A stretch of DNA of 64,000 bases from Phycisphaeraceae bacterium (GTDB lineage: Bacteria > Planctomycetota > Phycisphaerae > Phycisphaerales > UBA1924): positions 1,835,649 to 1,899,648 of the forward strand of contig CP075368.1 of the NCBI GenBank assembly GCA_019454185.1. The letters run 5' to 3'. The notes beneath the pieces were generated by a model. It was given only the letters and a program-made list of their open reading frames with translations, made no database searches and was not told the DNA's origin. The number at the start of each line of letters is the position of its first letter. Position 1 is the stretch's first letter. Of this stretch, positions 52,869-62,077 are shown one piece after another. Position numbers and translations under genes: made by a program.

Positions 52869-53708
52869 GTGAAACAACTCACGAACCCGCTTCTCACATT
52901 GCTCGCACTCGCCCCGATCGCGCTAAGCACACACGCCCAGACCGATCCTGCCCCTCCAACACCCGCGGACCAGGCCGCAACCGCGCCCTCACCCGAACTC
53001 AACGAGAAGAAATGGACACTCTCCTTCGTCACCTACCTCTGGGTGCCGGCGATGGAAGGAGACCTCACCGTGCGGGGGCGCGAAGCCGACGTCAACGTCT
53101 CCGTCGGCGACTCCTTCGAGAACCTCGTTGACAACTTCAAGTTCGCCATCACCGGCCACATCGAGGCCCGCAAAGACCGATTCTCCATCTTCGGCGACAT
53201 CATGTACCTCGCCACCGAAGACGACGTGGACCGGCCCATCATCGGCGACGGCGACATCGACGTCTCACAGGGTTTCTTCGAGGCCGGTGTCGCCTACGCC
53301 GTCGTCGACAACCCCGTCAACAACAACAACGCCCGTCGCTTCCGCGTCGAGCCCCTCGCCGGCGTCCGCCTTTACTACCTCGACATGGAGGTCAACTTCG
53401 ACGCCCTCTCCCGCAACCCCGGACGCGACGAGGTGTGGGTCGACGGCTTCATCGGCGTCCGAACCACCATCGACCTCGCCGAACGCGTCACCGGTTTCGC
53501 TCGCTTCGACATCGGAGCGGGCGGCTCCGACCTCGCGTGGAACGTCATCCTCGGCCTCGACGCACACCTCGGAAAGCACAAGCGACTCTCCCTCGTCGGC
53601 GGCTACCGCTGGTTCGATGTAGACTACGACGACGGCTCCGGCAACCAGAAGTTCGAGTTCGATGTCCTCATGCACGGCCCCTTCCTCGGTCTCGGATTCA
53701 CGTTCTGA
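52869..53708 (+). CDS. Outer-membrane beta-barrel protein
   Basis: 279 residues from GTG 52869 (no in-frame ATG nearby). Signal peptide LLTLLALAPIALSTHAQ, a Pro/Ala linker, then alternating strands: WTLSFVTYLWVPAMEGDLTVRG, FKFAITGHIEARKDRFSIFGDIMYL, RRFRVEPLAGVRLYYLDMEV, KRLSLVGGYRWFDVDYDD, ending FLGLGFTF with terminal Phe. Transporter or structural role unknown. Confidence 0.86.
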   Translation: MKQLTNPLLTLLALAPIALSTHAQTDPAPPTPADQAATAPSPELNEKKWTLSFVTYLWVPAMEGDLTVRGREADVNVSVGDSFENLVDNFKFAITGHIEARKDRFSIFGDIMYLATEDDVDRPIIGDGDIDVSQGFFEAGVAYAVVDNPVNNNNARRFRVEPLAGVRLYYLDMEVNFDALSRNPGRDEVWVDGFIGVRTTIDLAERVTGFARFDIGAGGSDLAWNVILGLDAHLGKHKRLSLVGGYRWFDVDYDDGSGNQKFEFDVLMHGPFLGLGFTF

Positions 53709-53838
53709 ACCCCAAACCGGCGTGCTCGTGCACGCGCATCGATCCGACCACGACCACGCCGCATACTGCTTCAGAGAAACCAGCGTCGCCCCTCGTTCGG
53801 GAGGTGCCGCGCCGCTCAGATCCAGACAGGAGTACCTC

Positions 53839-55389
53839 ATGCGATTCACAGCGGCTCTCGCGGCCATCGCAATGATCCTCGCGATCTCGCTCGCCGCGCC
53901 CCCCGGCCATGCACACGCACAGCAGAAGAAGCCCAACATCGTCGTGATCTGGGGCGATGACATCGGGCAGTTCAACGTCAGCGCGTACAACATGGGCATC
54001 ATGGGCTATCGCACGCCCAACATCGACAGCATCGCACGTGACGGCGCGCTCTTCACCGACTGGTACGGCCAGCAGTCCTGCACCGCCGGTCGCGCCGCCT
54101 TCATCACAGGCCAGTCCCCCATCCGCACCGGCCTCACCAAGGTCGGCCTCCCCGGCGCGCCGGAGGGCATGAAGAAGGAAGACCCGACGATCGCCACACT
54201 TCTCAAGGCCCACGGCTACATGACCGGCCAGTTCGGCAAGAACCACCTCGGCGACCGCGACGAGATGCTCCCTACCGCCCACGGCTTCGATGAGTTCTTC
54301 GGAAACCTCTACCACCTCAACGCCGAGGAAGAGCCGGAGAACCCGGACTACCCGAAGGACCCGGAGTTCAAGAAACGCTTCGGCCCGCGCGGCGTCATCC
54401 ACAGCTTCGCCGACGGACGCATCACCGACACCGGCCCCCTCACACGCAAGCGCATGGAGACCATTGACGACGAGGTCACCGAGAAAGCCCTCGACTTCCT
54501 CGAGCGCGCCAGCAAGGCCGACAAGCCCGTCTTCCTCTGGTACAACTCCACCCGCATGCACATCTGGACCCACCTCAAGGAAGAGTCCGTCGGCAAGACC
54601 GGCCTTGGCATCTACCCCGACGGCATGGTTGAGCACGACGCCCATGTCGGCCAGGTCCTCGCAAAGCTCACCGAGCTCGGCATGGACGACAACACCATCG
54701 TCATGTACGCAACCGACAACGGCGCCGAGGCCATGAGCTGGCCCGACGGCGGCACCACCATGTTCCGCGGCGAGAAGAACACCAACTGGGAGGGCGGCTA
54801 CCGCGTTCCCTGCCTGATTCGCTGGCCCGGCGTCATCAAGCCCGGCACCATCATCAACGACATCGGCGCCCACGAGGACATGCTCCCCACACTCCTCGCC
54901 GCCACGGGCGACACAACCGTCATCGCGGATCTGCAGAAAGGCCGCAAGATCGGAGAGACGACGTACAAGGTCCATCTCGACGGCCACAACCTCATGCCCG
55001 CGCTCCAGGGCAACGCCGCGGAGTGGCCCCGCAAGGACTTCATCTACTGGACCGACGACGGCAATGTCGCCGCGCTCCGTTATGACCATTGGAAGATGGT
55101 CTTCCTTGAGCAGCGCGGCCACGGACTCGAAGTCTGGCAAGAGCCCTTCGTGACGCTCCGCTTCCCCAAGCTCTTCAACCTCCGCACCGATCCCTTTGAG
55201 CGCGCCGACCACGAAGCCCTCGGCTACGCGCAGTGGCGCATCGACCGCCTCTTCCTCATCGCCCCCGCCGGCGCCCATGTCGCGCAGTGGCTCCAGTCCT
55301 TCAAGGACTTCCCGCCGCGCCAGAAGCCGGGAACCTTCAACCTCGAGCACGTGATGGAGGCCATTACCAAGCCGCACGGCGGCAACTGA
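53839..55389 (+). CDS. Arylsulfatase (Cys-type, type I)
   Basis: 516 residues. Signal peptide IAMILAISLAAPPGHAHAQ. Alkaline-phosphatase superfamily sulfatase: KPNIVVIWGDDIGQFNVSAYN (metal Asp pair), the formylglycine site CTAGRAAFITGQSPIRTG with Cys and Arg in place, TGQFGKNHLGD, FLWYNSTRMHIWTHL, and ATDNGAEAMSWPDGGTT (second metal site). It needs the FGE at 49288. ATG 53839 has CAGGAG before it. Substrate unknown; it is exported. Confidence 0.95.
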   Translation: MRFTAALAAIAMILAISLAAPPGHAHAQQKKPNIVVIWGDDIGQFNVSAYNMGIMGYRTPNIDSIARDGALFTDWYGQQSCTAGRAAFITGQSPIRTGLTKVGLPGAPEGMKKEDPTIATLLKAHGYMTGQFGKNHLGDRDEMLPTAHGFDEFFGNLYHLNAEEEPENPDYPKDPEFKKRFGPRGVIHSFADGRITDTGPLTRKRMETIDDEVTEKALDFLERASKADKPVFLWYNSTRMHIWTHLKEESVGKTGLGIYPDGMVEHDAHVGQVLAKLTELGMDDNTIVMYATDNGAEAMSWPDGGTTMFRGEKNTNWEGGYRVPCLIRWPGVIKPGTIINDIGAHEDMLPTLLAATGDTTVIADLQKGRKIGETTYKVHLDGHNLMPALQGNAAEWPRKDFIYWTDDGNVAALRYDHWKMVFLEQRGHGLEVWQEPFVTLRFPKLFNLRTDPFERADHEALGYAQWRIDRLFLIAPAGAHVAQWLQSFKDFPPRQKPGTFNLEHVMEAITKPHGGN

Positions 55390-55470
55390 TCGGCCCCCTT
55401 CCTCCGGCTCACCGCCCCGCAGCGGAGACGCACCGGGGCGCATTGCTCCCGCCATCCCTCGGAGATTCAG

Positions 55471-56481
55471 ATGGCCGCACGTCACGTCCTCTCCATGACG
55501 CTCCTCGTGGTCATCTCCCTCGTCACGGGCTGCCGCTCGAGTGGCTCTCACGCCGCGAACGCCCTTCCATCGTGGAGCGACACACCAACCCGCGCCTCGA
55601 TCGTCGACTTCGTCGAACGCGTCACCGACAAGAGCACGCCGGACTACGTTCCGCCCGCCGAGCGCATCGCCGTCTTCGACAACGACGGCACACTCTGGGC
55701 TGAGCAGCCCATGTATTTCCAGCTCGCATTCGCCCTCGATCGCGTGAAGGCCCTCGCGCCCACGCACCCGGAGTGGCAGACCACCGAACCCTTCGCCTCA
55801 ATCCTCAAGGGCGACGTCAAGTCCGCCCTCGCCGGCGGCGAGAAGTCCATCGCCGCCATCGTCGCCGCGTCGCACAGCGGCATGACCACCGACGAGTTCA
55901 ACACCATCGTCAAGGACTGGCTCCGCACCGCGAAGCACCCGACGCTCAATCGCCCCTACACCCAGTGCGTCTACCAGCCGATGCTTGAGCTGCTCGCCTA
56001 CCTCCGCGCCAACAAATTCAAGACCTTCATCGTCTCCGGTGGCGGCGTCGAGTTCATGCGGGCATTCGCTGAAGAGGTCTACGGAATCCCGCCCGAGCAG
56101 GTCATCGGCTCTCGGGGCAAGGTCGCTTTCTCGCTGACCGACAACGATCCCGCGCGTCCCGTCCTCACGAAACTCCCCGACATCGACTTCATCGACGATG
56201 GCCCCGGCAAGCCCATCGGCATGAACGCCGCCATCGGCCGCCGGCCCACCTTCGCCGCCGGTAACTCCGACGGCGATCACCAGATGCTCCAGTGGACCGC
56301 AGCCGGTCCCGGCGCGCGGCTCTGTCTCCTCGTGCATCACACGGACGCCGATCGCGAGTGGGCCTATGACCGTGACTCGCACATCGGCAGACTCGACAAG
56401 GCCCTCGACGAAGCGATCGCCCGCCACTGGATCATCGTCAATATGAGTTCAGACTGGCGAAAGGTCTTCCCTCATCCGTAG
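55471..56481 (+). CDS. HAD-superfamily phosphatase, lipoprotein
   Basis: 336 residues. N-terminus MAARHVLSMTLLVVISLVTGC is a lipoprotein signal. Motif I FDNDGTLW (DxDxT), motif II Ser in FIVSGGGVEFMRAFAEEVYG, Lys region and the acidic motif FAAGNSDGDHQML. Resembles phosphoserine-phosphatase-like HAD proteins seen beside sulfatase and DUF1254 genes. Likely periplasmic; substrate unknown. Confidence 0.9.
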   Translation: MAARHVLSMTLLVVISLVTGCRSSGSHAANALPSWSDTPTRASIVDFVERVTDKSTPDYVPPAERIAVFDNDGTLWAEQPMYFQLAFALDRVKALAPTHPEWQTTEPFASILKGDVKSALAGGEKSIAAIVAASHSGMTTDEFNTIVKDWLRTAKHPTLNRPYTQCVYQPMLELLAYLRANKFKTFIVSGGGVEFMRAFAEEVYGIPPEQVIGSRGKVAFSLTDNDPARPVLTKLPDIDFIDDGPGKPIGMNAAIGRRPTFAAGNSDGDHQMLQWTAAGPGARLCLLVHHTDADREWAYDRDSHIGRLDKALDEAIARHWIIVNMSSDWRKVFPHP

Positions 56482-56543
56482 TCGTCTCGCGCCGGCGCTC
56501 CGTTGCCGCCGCATCCATCCGGTCACTCTCGGGACGTCCCACC

Positions 56544-57338
56544 ATGCCTGACTTCCTCTTCGATCTACCCCTCGCCCTCATCGGCCTCGCGATCATCGTC
56601 GCGCTCTGTCTCTACTCGGTCACGGGTCTGCTCCTCGTCCGACGCTTCATCCTCCCCCGCCTCCGCGTGCAGATCGCCGACTCTGAGTTCGGCGGCGCGA
56701 TGCTCCAGGCCGTCATGGTCTTCTATGGTCTCGCCTCGGCCCTCATCGCCGTCGGCGTCTGGCAGACATACTCCGACACCGCCAAGCTCGTCTCCGGCGA
56801 AGCAACCTCACTCGCCGCGCTCTATCGCGACGCGAGCACCTACCCAGAGCCCACCCGCTCGAATCTGCAAGCCGACATCCGCGAGTACACCCGCTACGTC
56901 ATCGAAGAGGCGTGGCCCCTCCAGCGCAAGGGCGAGGTCCCCGTCGGCGGCGTCGCACGCATCGACACGCTCCAGGGTCATCTCATCGCCTTCCAGCCCG
57001 AGACCGAGTCACAGAAGATCCTCCGCGCCGAGGCCTTCCGCGCGTACAACACCATGGTCCTCGCACGCCGCCTCCGACTCGACTCCGTCACCACCGGCCT
57101 CCCCGCAGTCATGTGGTTCGTCGTCATCGCCGGCGCCCTCATCGGTCTCACATCCTCCTTCTTCTTCAAGGTCGACGACGCCCGCTTCCAGTCCATCCAC
57201 GCCGTCCTCCTCTCCACGTTCATCGGCCTGGTCATCTTCCTCATCGTCGCCCTCGACCGCCCCTACCGCGGCGACCTCGGCCTCTCCGCAGAGCCCTACC
57301 AGCTCGTCTACGACCAGCTCATGACGCCGCGCGAGTGA
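56544..57338 (+). CDS. DUF4239 bestrophin-like membrane protein
   Basis: 264 residues. Two hydrophobic helices at the N-terminus, a soluble central stretch ([31 protein letters not shown] ... [29 protein letters not shown]), two more helices, and a [20 protein letters not shown] end. This is the DUF4239 layout. Role unknown. Last gene of the envelope cluster. Confidence 0.88.
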   Translation: MPDFLFDLPLALIGLAIIVALCLYSVTGLLLVRRFILPRLRVQIADSEFGGAMLQAVMVFYGLASALIAVGVWQTYSDTAKLVSGEATSLAALYRDASTYPEPTRSNLQADIREYTRYVIEEAWPLQRKGEVPVGGVARIDTLQGHLIAFQPETESQKILRAEAFRAYNTMVLARRLRLDSVTTGLPAVMWFVVIAGALIGLTSSFFFKVDDARFQSIHAVLLSTFIGLVIFLIVALDRPYRGDLGLSAEPYQLVYDQLMTPRE

Positions 57339-57448
57339 CAGCTTCGGCTGCTCCGCCAACGCATCCTCCCTACCATCCCGCCCAACTCGTCCCGGGGCCA
57401 CGTGTCTCAATCTGGCCCTTTGCCATTTGGCCCTTTGGAGCTTTTCAC

Positions 57449-58918
57449 ATGCCCACCTCCATCACCATGTCCGGCGGCAAGCTCAACGTCCCCAACGACC
57501 CCATCATCCCCTTCATCGAAGGCGATGGCACAGGCCCCGACATCTGGCGCGCCTCCGTCCGCACCTTCGACGCCGCCGTCGAAAAGGCCTACGGCGGCAA
57601 GAGAAAGCTCCACTGGCACGAAGTCCTCGCCGGCGAGAAGGCCTTCAACAAGACCGGCAACTGGCTCCCCGAAGAGACACTCACCGCCTTCCGCACACAC
57701 CTCGTCGGCATCAAGGGCCCGCTCACAACCCCCGTCGGCGGCGGCATCCGCTCGCTCAACGTCGCCCTCCGCCAGATGCTCGACCTCTTCGTCTGCCTCC
57801 GCCCCGTCCGCTGGTTCAAGGGCGTCCCCTCCCCCGTGAAGCGCCCCGGCGACTGCGACATGGTCATCTTCCGCGAGAACACCGAGGACATCTACGCCGG
57901 CATCGAAATGGCCGCGGGCTCCCCCGAAGCCGCCAAGGTCCTCGCCTTCATGGAGAAGGAGTTCCCCAAGGACTTCAAGAAGATCCGCTTCGGCACCACC
58001 GCCGCCGCCGCAGAGTGGCAGACCATGCTCGAAGCCATCGGCGCTCCCAAGCGCGACGCCGGCGTGGGGGGTGCGCCGCAAGTCGGCATCGGCTTCAAAC
58101 CCGTCTCCTACCTCGGCACCGAGCGCCTCGTCCACTCCGCCATCGCCTACGCCCTGAAGGAGAAGCGCAAGAGCGTCACGATCGTCCACAAGGGCAACAT
58201 CATGAAGTTCACCGAGGGCGCGTTCAAAGACTGGGCGTACAAGGTCGCGACCACGTTCTTCCGGGCGGACGTCGTCACCGAGCGTGAGTCCTGGATCCTC
58301 GGCAACAAAGAGTCCAACCCCGCCCTCACCTCCGAAGCCAACGCCCGGATGATCGACCCCGGCTACGACATGATGACGCCGGACCAGCAGTCCAAAATCG
58401 TCAAAGAGATCGAGTCCACCCTCGCCGCCATCGGCTCAACCCACGGCGACGGCAAGTGGAAGCAAAAACTCCTCATCAAGGACTCCATCGCCGACATCAC
58501 CCTCCAGCAGGTCCTCACCCGCCCCAAGGACTTCGACGTCATCGCCTGCATGAACCTCAACGGCGACTACCTCTCCGACGCACTCGCCGCCCAGGTCGGC
58601 GGCATCGGAATCGCCCCCGGCGCCAACATCAACTACATCACCGGCCACGCCATCTTCGAAGCCACCCACGGCACCGCCCCCAAGTACGCCAACCTCGACC
58701 AGGTCAACCCCGGCTCCGTCATCCTGTCGGGCGAGATGATGCTCCGCTACATGGGCTGGACCGAAGCCGCCGACCTCATCATCAAGGGCATGGACGGCGC
58801 AATCTCCGCCAAGACCGTCACCTACGACTTCGAACGCCTCATGAAGGCCGAGGGCGACACCACCGTCAAAAAGGTCAAGTGCTCCGAGTTCGCCGACGCG
58901 ATCATCAAGCACATGTGA
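57449..58918 (+). CDS. icd: Isocitrate dehydrogenase, NADP-type
   Basis: 489 residues. TCA-cycle decarboxylation of isocitrate. [41 protein letters not shown] (substrate Ser), [49 protein letters not shown], and [21 protein letters not shown]; the Lys-Tyr after HGTAP is the NADP-choosing pair. Longer than the E. coli enzyme (416) owing to loop insertions near 170-215. The 16-nt string ggccctttgccatttg before the gene recurs before the gene at 59921. Confidence 0.97.
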   Translation: MPTSITMSGGKLNVPNDPIIPFIEGDGTGPDIWRASVRTFDAAVEKAYGGKRKLHWHEVLAGEKAFNKTGNWLPEETLTAFRTHLVGIKGPLTTPVGGGIRSLNVALRQMLDLFVCLRPVRWFKGVPSPVKRPGDCDMVIFRENTEDIYAGIEMAAGSPEAAKVLAFMEKEFPKDFKKIRFGTTAAAAEWQTMLEAIGAPKRDAGVGGAPQVGIGFKPVSYLGTERLVHSAIAYALKEKRKSVTIVHKGNIMKFTEGAFKDWAYKVATTFFRADVVTERESWILGNKESNPALTSEANARMIDPGYDMMTPDQQSKIVKEIESTLAAIGSTHGDGKWKQKLLIKDSIADITLQQVLTRPKDFDVIACMNLNGDYLSDALAAQVGGIGIAPGANINYITGHAIFEATHGTAPKYANLDQVNPGSVILSGEMMLRYMGWTEAADLIIKGMDGAISAKTVTYDFERLMKAEGDTTVKKVKCSEFADAIIKHM

Positions 58919-58924
58919 TTCCCA

Positions 58925-59377
58925 ATGAAGCAACGGATCTATCTCGATACCTCCGTGATCAGCGCACTGGGTGACGCACGGGCACCCGATCGTCAGGAAC
59001 TCACTCGAGAGTTCTTCGATCGGCTGTCGAGCTTCGAGTCCGCCGCGTCCGACATCACGCGGCTCGAAATCGAGCGCACCAAGGACTCGTCCCGCCGCGA
59101 TGAGATGCTCACGATTCTCGCCCGCTGCAATCACATACTCCCCGCCTCGCCCGAAGCCGAAGCTCTCGCCTCGAACTACCTCGGCGCGGCCATCTTCCCT
59201 CCCAGCGTTCCCGAAGATGCCCTCCATGTCGCGATCGCCGTCCTCAACCGGCAAGACGTCATCGTCTCTTGGAACTTCAAGCACCTCGTGAACCAGCGTC
59301 GACGCGCCGCCATCGACGCACTCAATCTCTCCATTGGCCTGCCTCCTATCATCATTCTGGCTCCACCCGAAGTCTGA
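58925..59377 (+). CDS. PIN-domain protein
   Basis: 150 residues. PIN acidic set: IYLDTSVISALGD, AASDITRLEIERT, PEDALHVAIAVLNRQDVIVSWNFKHLVN. Single-stranded RNA nuclease fold of VapC type. 6 bp after icd, followed 2 bp later by a small partner gene. The partner downstream rather than upstream is the reverse of usual vapBC. Confidence 0.88.
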   Translation: MKQRIYLDTSVISALGDARAPDRQELTREFFDRLSSFESAASDITRLEIERTKDSSRRDEMLTILARCNHILPASPEAEALASNYLGAAIFPPSVPEDALHVAIAVLNRQDVIVSWNFKHLVNQRRRAAIDALNLSIGLPPIIILAPPEV

Positions 59378-59379
59378 CC

Positions 59380-59610
59380 ATGACCACTCCCACGCCCACA
59401 TCCCCCGCCCACTTCGACTATCCCGCCGCGGCTCGCGACGCGGGCATCTCATCTGCCGATCTCGCCCGCCTCATCCAGCTCTTCGAGCGTGACTACCCCT
59501 CCGACCTCATGCTCCGCGAACTCCACATCCTCCGGGCCTGCGAATCCATCCGCGCTGGCCGCGCCACACTCACAACTATCCTCGCCCCACGCGACTCTCG
59601 CGTCGCCTGA
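59380..59610 (+). CDS. Small partner of the PIN protein (antitoxin candidate)
   Basis: 76 residues: FDYPAAARDAGISSADLARLIQLFERDYPSDLMLRELHILRACESIRAG, one helical bundle. No DNA-binding motif of known antitoxin class. Called from its position 2 bp after the PIN gene. Confidence 0.62.
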   Translation: MTTPTPTSPAHFDYPAAARDAGISSADLARLIQLFERDYPSDLMLRELHILRACESIRAGRATLTTILAPRDSRVA

Positions 59611-59636
59611 CCCTCCGCCCTGCCTCGCTTCCCCCA

Positions 59637-59662
59637 AACCCCGCCCTCGCGGGGTTCTTTCA
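59637..59662 (+). terminator. Factor-independent terminator
   Basis: aaccccgc-cctc-gcggggtt then ctttc. Ends the icd/PIN unit. Confidence 0.8.
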
Positions 59663-59807
59663 TTCCGCTCCACCTTCATCCATTCCCCTCCGTGGTGAAC
59701 CTCTTCTCCCCCTGTTCGCTCTTCGCTCCTCGCTTCCCCCCTCCCCCACTTCATCTGCCATCCGGCCCTTTGCCATTTGCGTTCTTCGTGTCCGCTTTGC
59801 CTCCCAC

Positions 59808-60002
59808 TCTGTCACTCCGTCACTGGGTCACTCCGTCACTTCTTCTGCTATTCTCTCCCCATGCCCACCCGCTCCACCCCACGCTCCCCCCGCCCCCCCC
59901 ACAGGCCCGTCGAGGTCCACATGCCCACCCCCGACCCCACGCCACCGGGCTCTTCCGGCTCTTCCACTCCGTCACTCCGTCACTCTGTCACTCCGTCACT
60001 CT
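59808..60002. repeat. Octamer (gtcactcc-type) repeats before and inside the carbonic-anhydrase-like gene
   Basis: gtcactcc/gtcactct/gtcactgg units at 59808-59842 and 59966-60002. The second run is within codons and gives an Ser/Pro/Thr-rich N-terminus (TPSLRHSVTPSLSPPPSP). 59663-59807 shows only pyrimidine-rich sequence. Confidence 0.85.
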
Positions 60003-60466
60003 CTCCCCCCCCCTCTCCCGCCTACACCTCTTCTCTTCCCTACGAATCCTCCCGCATCCACGCGGCGTCCATCTACTGCTCCGACGGCCGCCTCGGCGAG
60101 CACTTCGACGACCTCCTCCAGCAGGGTCTCGGCCTCCCGCGCTACGACCGCGTCACACTCCCCGGCGGCCCGGCCTGCCTCGCCGGCCACCCCCAGGCCA
60201 CCCTCGAGGAGAAAGGCGTCATCGACGAGCTCCAGTTCCTGGTGGAAGTCCACCGGCTCAAGCGCGTCGTCCTCATCGCACACCAGGGCTGCGCCTTCTA
60301 CTCAACCCGCATCGGTCTCAAGGAACCCCGCCTGGAACTCGTCCAGCGCGCCGACCTCGTCCGCGCCGCGGCATACGTCCACCAAGTCACCAACCTCAAC
60401 AACATCGAGGCCTACTTCGCCCGACTCGTCGGAAACGGCGTCCAGTTCGAGAGGGTGGAGGTGTGA
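59921..60466 (+). CDS. Carbonic-anhydrase-like protein
   Basis: 181 residues. Ligand motifs of beta-carbonic anhydrases appear: CSDGR (Cys and Asp-Arg pair) in SIYCSDGRLGEHFDDLL, and HQGCAFY (HxxC) in RVVLIAHQGCAFY, with a GGPACLAG loop between. The C-terminus is shorter than in true enzymes, so activity is uncertain. The N-terminal 40 residues are low-complexity from octamer repeats. Starts at 59861 or 59921 are possible. Confidence 0.75.
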   Translation: MPTPDPTPPGSSGSSTPSLRHSVTPSLSPPPSPAYTSSLPYESSRIHAASIYCSDGRLGEHFDDLLQQGLGLPRYDRVTLPGGPACLAGHPQATLEEKGVIDELQFLVEVHRLKRVVLIAHQGCAFYSTRIGLKEPRLELVQRADLVRAAAYVHQVTNLNNIEAYFARLVGNGVQFERVEV

Positions 60467-60566
60467 GAACGTTGCCAGTTCGATGAACTCACTGTTGATC
60501 CGCTGATGCAGTCCTGCAGAGGGCGTGCCGGGCGCGGCAGCCCCGGCATTGGTGTATCCTGAGTCC

Positions 60567-61754
60567 ATGCGGGTCGCCTTCCATTATGACGAAGATGTGC
60601 TGGGCAATGCTGACAAGGCGACTGAGCATCTGTTGAAACTCGCGCGACGCATGAATCTGCCAATCCGGTCTCGCTTGTACGTCGGCTCGCTCCTGATCCG
60701 CACGGGCGCACAAGAGCAATCCAAGAAGGGAAGCACCTGCACGCGCACGACGCAACCCGAGACACTGCGCTCATTGGTGCGGGAATGGCTGACGCCGCAG
60801 CCTTTCAACTGGTACGCCCTGACATCGCGCGCCGTCGAAGTCGTCATCACGGGCACGGTGCATTGCAATCTCTACGACACGATCGAGCCACGCCATGCGC
60901 TGGCGCTTCACAACGCCGCACTGGAAGCGATGCCGGAGGTGTATGTCGGCGCGTTGCAGGTAGACGAACGAGTGCCCTCGCACCTTGCTGGGTACCAGTT
61001 GGTCCCTTGGCTTCGCATTGACGAAGCGGCGGGATACGTCAATTGGGATGGGATCAACCAGGACTCCAAGAGACCTTGGGTCGTGGAGATGCTGGAGCGA
61101 GTCGGCTACGACCCGGTGGAGCACGAGGACGTTTCCGCTCGTTTCACGATCTTCGATCGGCAGGGCGGCGCAGAGGGGCGTCACCGATCGGCGCAGTGCC
61201 GCGGCGCAATGGTCGAGCTGTTCGACGGAGTCATCGACGCCGCGATTGTCCGCGTGCGAGACGCCATGCCGGAGGTTCACGAACGATTGTGGGCGGTCCT
61301 TCGGGCGTTTGAATCGGCCGAGATCGACGAGCAACTCGCGCAAGTCGCGGTGAGTTGCCGACGCTTGGTGGAATATGCCGCCGAGTGTCTATATCCCCCC
61401 AGGCCGACTGCACAGGGAGAACGAAAGCTGGATCAGGCGGCGTGGAAGAACCGGCTGCTTGCATATTTCGAAGACCATCAGGTCGCCGACGCCGACAAGG
61501 GGATGATCGTCGCAAACATCGACCACACCGCCGCGTGCGTCGACCGCCTGCTTGAAGTGATCAACAGGGGCGTCCACGCTAGCACCACGCGAGAGCAAAC
61601 GCGGCGCTGCATCCTCGGAACTGTGCTTCTGTTGGACGATCTCTGCTCGGTCACGCGCGGTGGATTCTCAATGCGGGTAGCTCTCGACAAGGAACTGCTT
61701 CACCGCATAGCTGGCAGAGGGCCGAAGAAACCCCACACGGACGGCGGCTCCTAA
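60567..61754 (+). CDS. Unknown protein with HEPN-like C-terminus (defence candidate)
   Basis: 395 residues, no signal or membrane helix. N-terminal half (MRVAFHYDEDVLGNADKATEHLLKLARRMNLPIRSRLYVGS ... VVITGTVHCNLYD) is alpha/beta; not recognised. The C-terminal helical region has KGMIVANIDHTAACVDRLLEVINRGVHASTTREQ and CILGTVLLLDDL, which fits the GVHaevs-type end of HEPN-related proteins. A hairpin follows the gene (61759-61786). Starts at ATG 60567. The neighbour is a TIR-like protein. Confidence 0.6.
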   Translation: MRVAFHYDEDVLGNADKATEHLLKLARRMNLPIRSRLYVGSLLIRTGAQEQSKKGSTCTRTTQPETLRSLVREWLTPQPFNWYALTSRAVEVVITGTVHCNLYDTIEPRHALALHNAALEAMPEVYVGALQVDERVPSHLAGYQLVPWLRIDEAAGYVNWDGINQDSKRPWVVEMLERVGYDPVEHEDVSARFTIFDRQGGAEGRHRSAQCRGAMVELFDGVIDAAIVRVRDAMPEVHERLWAVLRAFESAEIDEQLAQVAVSCRRLVEYAAECLYPPRPTAQGERKLDQAAWKNRLLAYFEDHQVADADKGMIVANIDHTAACVDRLLEVINRGVHASTTREQTRRCILGTVLLLDDLCSVTRGGFSMRVALDKELLHRIAGRGPKKPHTDGGS

Positions 61755-61758
61755 GCAG

Positions 61759-61786
61759 GGGGTGCCGAGGGCTGAAGCCCCCGGCA
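61759..61786. terminator. Hairpin after the HEPN-like gene
   Basis: tgccgagggct-gaa-gcccccggca stem. No T-run, so a weak terminator at best. The following 220 bp hold nothing but the promoter of the next gene. Confidence 0.5.
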
Positions 61787-62008
61787 TCGGCGCTTCCCGT
61801 CAAGGCCCATCGTCCTCTGTCTCACGGTCCCTCCATTGGTGGCAGTGCCCATAGCCGATACTTGGCGGTTTACCCGACCTGCAAGACGATATGGCCTGTC
61901 TTTGGAGTGGAATACACTGGCATTTGATCCGGCTTGATGCACCTGAACCACCAGAATAACATGTTTTCAAGCAAGCACACAGGGTACATTGGGGCTGGAC
62001 TTGCCGAA

Positions 62009-62037
62009 TAGACAATCCGTGGGAATCAAGGTACAAT
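62009..62037 (+). promoter_or_regulatory. Sigma-70-type promoter of the TIR-like gene
   Basis: TAGACA, 17-nt spacer, TACAAT; one mismatch in each box. About 40 nt before the ATG. Confidence 0.7.
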
Positions 62038-62077
62038 CGGCTGGGCGAACGGAGCCGCCCTGATGAAGGAGCCGCGC

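Noticed and set aside
53698..55767. Minus-strand 689-codon frame
   Set aside because: Antisense to the sulfatase and composed of Gly/Val/Glu low-complexity sequence.
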